The notes under the pieces: generated by a model | Database searches by the model: none | What the model was told of the DNA's origin: nothing | Seen by the model: only the letters and a program-made list of their open reading frames with translations | Program-made: the position numbers and the translations under genes | Part shown: piece after piece, positions 55,956 to 64,000 of the stretch | How positions within the stretch are numbered: position 1 is the first letter of the stretch | Layout: each line of letters begins with the position of its first letter | Origin: Brachionus rotundiformis | Taxonomy: Eukaryota; Rotifera; Eurotatoria; Ploima; Brachionidae | Assembly: GCA_016802295.1 (NCBI GenBank) | Contig: JAESIW010000129.1 | Location: 1 to 64,000 of the forward strand | Direction: 5' to 3' | DNA: 64,000 bases

Positions 55956-56662
55956 TTTTTAAAGTTTTTCTCTTCCTCGAAGTAGTTTAATTTATTAGTT
56001 CCAATTTTTGATTAGTTTTGATAAGGCAAAATCGAAGTTTAATGTTAGATAGAAGTAAATAATTGTTAAACATCGATTTAAATTACATATCAATTTTAAA
56101 AATTATGAAAGAGTTTCTATTCTTTATTTTTAAGCATTTAAATAAGTGTATATAAAATTTCTCTTTCTTTAGAATTGAATTTTTTAATTGTTAATTTTTA
56201 TTTCATAAAAAGTCTTTAAATGAAACTTTACTTAATTTAATTAATTAATAAAATAATTTGTTATTTTAAACACAAAAAATTAAATATAAATATGTACTAT
56301 TAAACTAGTTGAAATTTTTATCTAATTTAAATAAAGGATTTAAAATAAAATCATTGTTGTAAAACAACTTAAAAAATCATTTACTCTTCATCATTTCTTA
56401 ATTTTATATAAATTCAGGATATTTTTAAACATCCAAAATTTTAATTGAATATATTTTCTGGTAGTAGCTAATTATATTCTTTCGTATCTAATTCTAATTA
56501 TGAAAAAAGAAAGATTATCTCAGAAAAAAAGATATTTATTTTTATTAGCATATATATGTTTTTTGGTAGTAGGTAATCTTATTTTAATTTTAAAAGAAAT
56601 AATAATCAAAAATCGAAGATAAAAAGAAAAAGTTTTGACATAATATTTAAAGCCTTTTTGTT
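55956..56662. other. Intergenic, no gene seen
   Basis: A+T-rich DNA with no feature recognised. Confidence 0.55.
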
Positions 56663-56949
56663 TTACTTAATTTGAACATTTAATGACTTTGGTTGATGTC
56701 CTCTTGTCTGTTTTTGAGCTAATGGTTGATCTGTGTTGCTAATAGGGACCGGTTTTGAATTTTCAACAGCTTCTTCATCTTTGATGGTAATGGTATAACT
56801 GGCTGCAAATTTGTGGGTTGATTAGGCTCTTGGCTGTTATTATATCCTATTAAATTTGATTTGAATTTCTTGCAAGCCCATTAATAGCATATTTTTCCTA
56901 CCAGATTTGGAATTTCCTTCATTCAAAACTTGACCTGGAATATCGTTTA
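56663..56949 (-). CDS. Two terminal exons of an unrecognised gene (partial)
   Basis: The minus-strand exon 56663-56802 follows a strong acceptor (AAATTTGCAG), is open for 45 codons (SYTITIKDEEAVENSKPVP, ISNTDQPLAQKQTRGHQPKS) and ends in TAA. A preceding exon 56902-56949 (NDIPGQVLNEGNSKS) joins it in phase across a GT-AG intron. Upstream exons and a start were not found. It is hydrophilic with no family recognised, and may be the end of a real small gene or a fragment. Confidence 0.35.
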
Positions 56950-57404
56950 CTGATATTTTCTGGTGATTAAATTTTATCCTTTAACTGACAACATTTATCT
57001 ACTAATATTTATCTATTTATTGTAAGATTGAGTATGACAGATTAATTTAAAAAAAAAGCAGATAATTTTACAATTTAAAGACGTTGATCATGATATTTAG
57101 GTAGTTTTCAGAGAATATTGAATAATTTTCCATGAATTTTTTAAATTAAGTTTTCCAAATTATAGATCTTAGTGTATTACAAGTCTGAAATTCTGAAAAA
57201 AAGTAATTAGAGAGTATTTAACAAAATTAGAATAATATTTAAAAAAATTAAAAATTAATTTTTAATTATAAAAAACCACAATGATTTTTGATTTATAGAT
57301 TATATCATTTGGTTTGGAATGGTTTTGAATTGTCGATTGCTACATCAACTCCTCAAAGTTGACAATATAATTTCTAAAGATGCTGTATCTTAATTACTTT
57401 TCTC
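56950..57404. other. Intergenic, no gene seen
   Basis: A+T-rich. No start codon or upstream exon for the fragment at 56663-56949 could be placed. Confidence 0.45.
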
Positions 57405-57610
57405 TTAACACTCAAAGGACCGGCGGTGTCAATATGACAAATTGAATTTTTTAATTAATGATCAATCAGATTTACATGTTTTAATATTTATTTTAAAGCT
57501 TTGATAATGGTCTTTTAAACATAATGCTTTTAATTTTACAGACTTTTATGAAACTAATGCAACATTTAAACAAAGTTTTTGATAAAAATAGCCGGTCCTT
57601 TGAGTGTTAA
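57405..57610. mobile_element. TTAA-flanked MITE with perfect 16-nt terminal repeats
   Basis: TTAA duplicates (57405-57408 and 57607-57610) flank a 198-nt element (57409-57606) that begins CACTCAAAGGACCGGC and ends GCCGGTCCTTTGAGTG, perfect inverted repeats. Just inside the left end it reads GGTGTCAATATGACAA, close to GGTGTCAAAATGATTC in the MITE at 29122, so the two are probably related. No coding capacity. The high G+C ends stand out from the surroundings. Confidence 0.85.
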
Positions 57611-57819
57611 ATTTTAAATGGATGATCTCTTATACATTTTCTTGAAAATGCAAGTTGGAAGTGCTAACTGGATAATTTGGTTAGAAAAAATACTTGAGCC
57701 TTTGACCGTAATCAAGAAAATTTTTAATTAAGATTTTTACAATCATGCTAGTGATTTGGCAAAGAGTAGCAGTTTTAAGCGAATAATTATTTCAAATATG
57801 TGATGAATTATTCTCAAAT

Positions 57820-58470
57820 AAGAGAAAAAAATCTGATACAATGGAAGCACATGATGCAGTTGAAGATAATCATGAACATGACAAGTTGAGTAAACGCCCG
57901 AAAATAATAAAAGCAACAAGAAATAAAGTACAAGAGAGTCAAGATAGATCAATCATAATAATGTTTAAAAAACAAAAATTAACACGATATCGATAGAGGA
58001 ATGGCTAATGTTCAAAATGTACTGTGTGTTATTTTACAAATAAAGAATGATTTATTTCAATTGGCATGTAAGGATGTTTAAGATTTTTATGAGGCATGTA
58101 ACAATATTGTAAAAAGTAATCTTGTAACTGATTTCAACTCAGAATATGTTCCTAAGAACAAAAAAAATGAATTTGTAAAAAATTATGTTCGCGAAGCAGT
58201 AAGAGTCTTCTCGATAGGACATGGGTAAGGTTTTCTAAAATGTTCATGTATTAGAGAATGCGCTACTACCGTACCAAAAAGTTGATTTGAAATGCAGCTC
58301 AAATTTTTGTTGCAAAATTTTTATTTGTAAAACAGTGACTAATATTTGACTTTTAATTGCTATAATTTTTTTAGTATTTTAATGAAATTTATCTTAAAAA
58401 AAATCGGTTAAACATTCATGTTTCAAGTGCATTTATAGAACGATTTTTTAGTATTTGCGGAATAATATAA
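57820..58470 (+). pseudogene. hAT-like transposase debris
   Basis: At 58411-58470 the plus strand reads NIHVSSAFIERFFSICGII then stop, matching the C-terminal hAT dimerisation signature (S-S/A-x-x-E-R-x-F-S-x-x-G). Upstream, a frame at about 57841-57990 (MEAHDAVEDNHEHDKLSKRP) and one at about 58030-58215 (KNEFVKNYVREAVRVF) are open in short stretches and may be parts of the same or another dead element. Several stops intervene. No terminal repeats or 8-bp duplication found. Confidence 0.5.
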
Positions 58471-61400
58471 AAAAAATATTGGAAACATGAAGGATGAAAA
58501 AAAATCTGAATTTGTAAAAGTTTATGTTAGTGAAGCAGTAAGTAGGTTCGAATATCAAAGGAATACGATTAAATTTGACACGGTTATGCAACTTTAAAAT
58601 TAAGGCCACGTAAATCTATCCAGTTTGACCAAGGTCTCCAAGCTAGTTAAATTCAAGCTTTTGAAGTCCTTAAGTACATGTTCTCTAAAAACTAATTAGA
58701 TTTGAAGTTTTAAAATGCATGAATCAAATGACACATTTGTTCTAAAATATACTACCCGCATACCATCTGATGTTTTGGTATGATAAGTCCTTATTCAGAC
58801 TCAACTATGAACAAATAAAAACAGCAGCAAAGGATTCCCTTCTTCAACACCGAATTTTCAATCAAGATCTTCTCTATAACCTTATATTTTGACATTTTCC
58901 TTTATTTATAAAAAAAGACCAAAATGAAGCTGGATGATATGATTTTTTATTTTATCAAATTTTTAGTTAACAGATATAAATCATACAGATATAAACATGA
59001 TGGTATTTATTTTAAAGTTTAGATATTTTTTGATTTTTTTATTTATTAAAAAATCTATTTGAATAAATCATTTTGAAGTTTTCCAGCATTTAATTTTTTT
59101 AACTAAAAATTTTTTTACAATGAGGCCTAGTAATAAAATTTAGATTTTTTTTAATTAATCAAATATGCAAAAAACATTCAAGTATAAAACTAATCAATAG
59201 ATAATTTTTTCTTCAAATAATGATTATTAAGTTGATGCCTATATTATATAAGCAAAGTGAAAAAAATGACATTTTTTCTAATAATAAACTTAGTTTCGTA
59301 AAAAACTTAGAATAAAATTAATTAAATTAAAATTCTCTTCGACAAATTTTAATCAATTTGAATTCAATTATTAATACATGAAAATACATCTTTAAATGAT
59401 ATTAAATAATAATTGATACTTGATCTTAATTCAATGTTTAAAACTGAAATAATGCTTTATTTCCTCATTAATTAAAATAAAATAAAATACCAAAATTTAA
59501 CAAATTCGGGTCTTAATTAAACTTTTTGGACACAAATATCTTTTTTTACTCATTCAATTTGAAATGTTCCAAATAATTTATCCAAAAAGAAACAAAATAT
59601 TTACAGATAATTAAATTTTTAACAATGACAATAAATGTATATCGAAAAATTAAAGAAAATAATAAATAAAAACATATCGGTCTTTGCTTTTATGTTCAAA
59701 TAACTAGAATCTGATTTTCAATATGAGTCTTTTTAGCTACAATATTAATTTAAAAATCAATTTCTTTTATATTTCATAATAGTAAATGTTAATTTTAGAA
59801 ATATACTGAAATATTCTAAGGGTTTTATTTCCTCTCATATTGGTGAAAGTATTTTTCTTTTATTTCTAGGAAATTAAAAATTATTTAAAAGTATACAACA
59901 TGCTACCTCGCAGAATAAATTTTACCATTCAATTTTATTTAATTTGGAAAAATAAAATAAAACCATTCTTCCACCGTGGCTTATTTAAAGCGTCAAAAGC
60001 CTTTCTGCTCTTAATAATTAATAAATCCATCTAATAAATTTATTATCATTTACTTCATAAATTATATTCATTTAATTTTATTGATTAATTTAAATTTTTT
60101 TTTCATTCTAATTGTTCAGTATGAAGCTTTTTTTAATAGTTTTGATAGTTTAAAATTTTTGTCATTAATTCACTAATTTAATTTGCATATTACTTTGATT
60201 TGACATTTTCTCAAATATTCGAGGACTCGTTGATGTTTTTAATACTCTGGTGGAAATGAATATTTAAAATTTGTCTAAGAAAGAAGTGACAGATTTTGGC
60301 AAAATTATTTTTAAAATATTGCGTTTTCTTAATTTAATAATTTTATCTCACCACAAACATCTAAATAAATAAAGCAATTAGTTTTATCAAATAACTTGTC
60401 TAAATATTGACAAAGTTCGAGTTGATTTATTAGAGAATCTCAATTTAAATAATTTTTTTCAGTATTTTTTCAAGATTAAGTTTTAATTTATCAAAATTCA
60501 GGGCAAATAATTTTTGCTTAACAGTAGGTAATTTTTTCATTTAGATGTAATGTAATTAGTTATTCAAATTCAATCATGATTAGATTATTGTTTTTTAATT
60601 GTATAAAAGTCACTAAAGAGAATCAATTTTTCAAAGCTAATTTAGACAAACTGTTTCCTCTTTCGACAAAAATTACTAAATATAATAGCTTATTAAGAGA
60701 TTATACTTTAAGTTATATATTATAAAAGGCTTAGTAATTCATATGGAAATTGAGGTTTTAAAGCTTAAATTTAGTTTTTAAATTATTAAATTAAATCTCA
60801 TAAAAAGATTTTTGTTTAAAGTTAATTGCATTTTTCTAAACGAAATAAAGAGATAATTTTAGTTTATTAGCATAAAATAATTTTCAGTGCATCCAAAAAT
60901 AAAGGAAATAATCACCGAAATATTTTTAAAAAATAGAATAAAAAAAAGAGTTTTAATTATGATTTATTGGATTTTTTATTATTATTTGAAAACGTAGATG
61001 TGCCAGTGATCACCCAATATAATCTAGATAAATGACCCAAAAATAACATGATTCATTTGCCATATGAAAGATAATGCCATCTTTACAGACAGAAATTTAT
61101 GAAATTTTTAACTATATTGTCTACAAATGCGCTACTTTGATCAAATATTTTCAAAAGTCAATTCTCAAATTAAAGCTTGGATAGATAAGATTATTAGTTT
61201 GATTAGATTTGTTTTATTTATTATTTTTTTTGTTAGGAAAAAGTCATTTACATATATAGAATTCCATTAATAATAATTTTTAAGTGCTCCTGTTTCTATT
61301 GTCTATTGTCTACGTTTAAAAGAAAAATCTTCAATTTTTGCATAAAAATTTTTCTATTGTTTTTCCTAACAAAACAAAAATTCTTTCCATTTTTGTCATA

Positions 61401-61965
61401 AAGCCTTGATAATAGCAAAGAAGCTGTTACTAATGTTTTATTTCCTTGAGGCTTCTGAGATTTAAAATTTGCTATCTCATCAATATTTTTCTCAATCTAA
61501 TTCAATATTTCGATCTTAAGCGAAAAGAATTTATAAATATTTTTTTTTCCAAATTGATGGCACATAATATTTCTAATAGAGATAAAAATCAATTTCGAGA
61601 GCTCAAATTTACTCATCTCGATCAGCTCAGACAATTTTTTGTAATCAATTACTCGAATTAAAGAGCTATTTTAATTTTTTTTTAACCAAATTATCTCAAT
61701 ACATTTTAATTTTAGCATATTTTCTCCATATTAAATTTAATAAAAAATTAAACTCTTTTTTTTTCTTCTAAATTATTTGATATTTGGACCTAAACCCTCT
61801 AATTCAATCCAGAGTTGAATGAATTTTTTATGATTAATAACGTCAATCATGACGTAAATATGTTTATGTGGTGTATATATTTTTTTATCAATTTAGACTT
61901 ATTTTAATAAAATTATATAGAGAAATTAAGTTATTTAGATCTGTGTGTAATTTTATACTTAGAGA
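58471..61965. other. Gene-poor A+T-rich region
   Basis: About 3.5 kb without a gene I can support. A short partial repeat of the 58153-58190 sequence occurs near 58498-58540 (GAATTTGTAAAA...GTGAAGCAGTAAG). The open frame at 61446-61661 is low-complexity with no splice or start context. Confidence 0.55.
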
Positions 61966-62288
61966 ATGAGTGATAAAGAGGCCAGCTTTGACGCGTCCAA
62001 TTCAATAGCGCAAAATTTTGCGCAGAGCACCTCAGTCAATTCGACCACATCCAAACAAATGGCCAAGTCGGGCTCGCTCGAGGCCCAGATTTGCCAATAT
62101 AACGAAGAAACAATCCATAAAGTGGGAAAAAAGATAAATTTTAATTTAAAACTTAAAAATAATTAAAAAATTTAAAGACAATTCTGGTTGGTGACTCGGG
62201 TGTTGGCAAAACAAGTGTTCTTGTTCAATTTGACCAAGGCAAATTTCAATCAGGCTCATTTTCAGCAACAGTTGGCATTGGTTTCACA
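61966..62288 (+). CDS. Rab GTPase, Rab26/37-like, 5' exons only (partial)
   Basis: Two exons: 61966-62121 and 62178-62288. The end is the edge of exon 2, not a stop. The first 52 residues are a Ser/Thr-rich tail (MSDKEASFDASNSIAQNFAQ) ending NEETIHK. Exon 2 gives the Ras-fold start TILVGDSGVGKTSVLVQFDQ with an intact P-loop GDSGVGKT, then GKFQSGSFSATVGIGFT, which includes the switch I threonine. The long N-terminus and the G-x-F-x-x-G-x-F-x-x-TVGI pattern point to the Rab26/Rab37 secretory-granule group. The usual acidic residue after VGI is Gly here. No WDTAGQE exon appears in the remaining 1.7 kb, so the gene continues beyond the window across a long intron. The donor of exon 1 (GTGGGA) is weak. 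Confidence 0.8.
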
Positions 62289-64000
62289 GTAAGAACAATT
62301 TTCTTCTTCTAATTTAATTTGACAACTAAATTTCTCTTGAAAATTATCGATTTTCTTTTCGAATATTTACTAAAAGCAAACAAGAAAATTCAACATCTTA
62401 CCATTTCCTACAAATTAAGTCATTTCGTGTTTGGAAACAAAATTTTAATTAAACATTAGAAAAGTTTTTTTCTCATTTTTAGCTAAAAGTAGTTCCAATT
62501 CTGGCTTTTTGGGTCCAATTTGCGTGATCCAAAGTCAAACAAGTCATTATGTCATCAAAATTAATTAAGTTTTGGCAAAGTAATAAAATCGTAATCTAAA
62601 ATTGATTGATTTTCCTTGGAGAATAGTTTTCATGTGTAATCCTAGTTAATATAAAGGTCTCAAAAGTTATGCCGCAAACCTCTATGTTATTCTAATTCAT
62701 AATTATTATATTATCTCTAGTTTTTGGAATAAAATCCCCTTAAAAAATCAATAAACTGGAATTTATTAGGAGAAAATTTATTTATCAAAAAAGACTTAAA
62801 AGCCTCATAGATATTTTTAAGCAAAAACCAAGCAATTATTTTCTACTTTAATTAATGTAAATGACATTCTTAATGAGGCTTGGAATCATGATAAAGACAC
62901 GCAGTGCTCAAAAATCGAATGTGAGCTAGTCAGTGTATAATAGTGTTTAAAGCAACCAGGAACTCTGCATCCTAAAACCATTGTAATTAATTTTTCAAAT
63001 TTATTGTCACAAAATTTATCTAGTCATTTATTTTTGCTCAAAAAATATTAAATCTAGACTTGGATAATTTTTTCTGAATGGCTTTTGGAATAAGTTTTGC
63101 AGGTGTTTCGTGACTTTAAGACAATTTTCTACAATTAGTTAGTGTTAAATTAAATGAGCTTAAAATTGAAATATGAGTCTTTTGGAAAATTAATTAGACG
63201 CTAATTTAAAAAAAGGCCAATAGTCAGGAAATGATTGTTGGAAAATCGATTAGCATTTCTGGTTGCCAAGCAACAGTTTTGTTGAGTACTCTAAAATAGC
63301 ATTTAATAAAATAAAGGGAAAAAACTCGTATCAATTTTGTTTGGTTAAAAGAGGAGATGGGCACTAATTGAAGCAGAATAATCAAGATTACATTTCAGGA
63401 AATCATCAAGAGTTGACGAAATTGGTTGTAATAGGATATTTTTTCAGCACCATGAATCTCAAATATAAATTTTTTAATGCCATTTTGTGATATTGTTAAA
63501 ATCAAATCAGTCATAAGTTTTTAGTTTTTGTTCAGCATATGGCTCAGTTAACTTAATATAATATGGTAGTTTGGTGAAACATTTTTCAGATTTTTATATA
63601 GATCTAATTTTTTGTTTTATTGGCACAAATTTTTCAAAGATTTGGAAAATTATAATAAATCTAAAAGAAGATATTAATAACAAAATAGCTGACTCATAAG
63701 CCCTATAAATTATTCCAAAATAACTCAAATATATTTCATTTGAATTTATAATATAATTCTTCAAAAGAGATAATTTTTTTTATTTGAAATTAAATTTACT
63801 TTATAAAAAAAAAAAAAAGCTGAACAAGTTTAATTTACAAGATTAGTTTTGATTTATAATTATAATTAAAAAAAGTCATGTTGTGGCAATAAATGCACGA
63901 GTTATTGTCGTCAATGTGGAACAATAAAAAAGAAGATTTTTATTCAATTTGTCATTTCCTATTTAATAAATTTTATTAGTTTATTTTTGATTAAATTTAT
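62289..64000. other. Presumed Rab intron
   Basis: About 1.7 kb after the exon 2 donor (GTAAGA) with no exon recognised, far longer than the usual 50-nt introns here. No repeat or RNA gene identified. Confidence 0.5.

Overview
This is eukaryotic nuclear DNA. It is strongly A+T-rich and carries spliced protein genes whose introns are mostly 42-65 nt with GT-AG ends. The gene set is animal: PTEN, TOP3A, POLK, COX10, FAM13, PRDM8-like, EOGT, KIFBP, a torsin cofactor (LAP1-like), TMEM50, GRAM and Rab proteins, polyubiquitin and a probable IL-17-like cytokine. Compact genes, tiny introns and high A+T suggest a small-genome invertebrate. A monogonont rotifer is my guess, but nothing in the window proves it. 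Exon models were built by hand from splice signals. Every complete multi-exon model below closes in frame (total length divisible by three).

Layout. 0.3-2.0 kb: a secreted/transmembrane Thr/Ser-rich protein with a MAM-like domain (minus), largely duplicated in inverted orientation at 26-28.7 kb (plus). 3.3-8 kb: a DDX5/17-type DEAD-box protein whose catalytic motifs are nearly all degenerate, with a foldback repeat in a 1.9 kb intron. 8.8-10 kb: PRDM8-like regulator. 11.4-13.2 kb: FAM13. 14.3-15.6 kb: GRAM protein. 17-20.8 kb: TOP3A. 21.2-21.9 kb: TMEM50. 22-22.6 kb: a small mucin-like membrane protein with a perfect internal duplication. 23-25.3 kb: a decayed Merlin-type transposon and a decayed TMEM50 copy.

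28.7-33.1 kb: a TTAA-flanked MITE, a two-unit polyubiquitin gene and four identical tRNA-Leu(CAG) genes. 34-37.7 kb: PTEN and DNA polymerase kappa, both minus. 38.4-42 kb: an orphan 704-residue protein and a proline-rich EF-hand protein with alveolin-like repeats. 42.7-45.1 kb: COX10 and the IL-17-like gene. 45.4 kb: a LINE reverse-transcriptase relic. 46.7-52.8 kb: KIFBP, EOGT and LAP1-like. 54.5-56 kb: a protein with DM9-like and SOCS-box-like segments. 56-62 kb: gene-poor, with a second TTAA MITE, hAT-like debris and two orphan exons. 62 kb to the end: the first two exons of a Rab26/37-like GTPase that runs out of the window.

Most genes are conserved single-copy housekeeping genes with unrelated jobs. 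The accessory interest lies in the duplicated mucin/TMEM50 block, the transposon relics, the inactive DEAD-box paralogue and the lineage-specific proteins.
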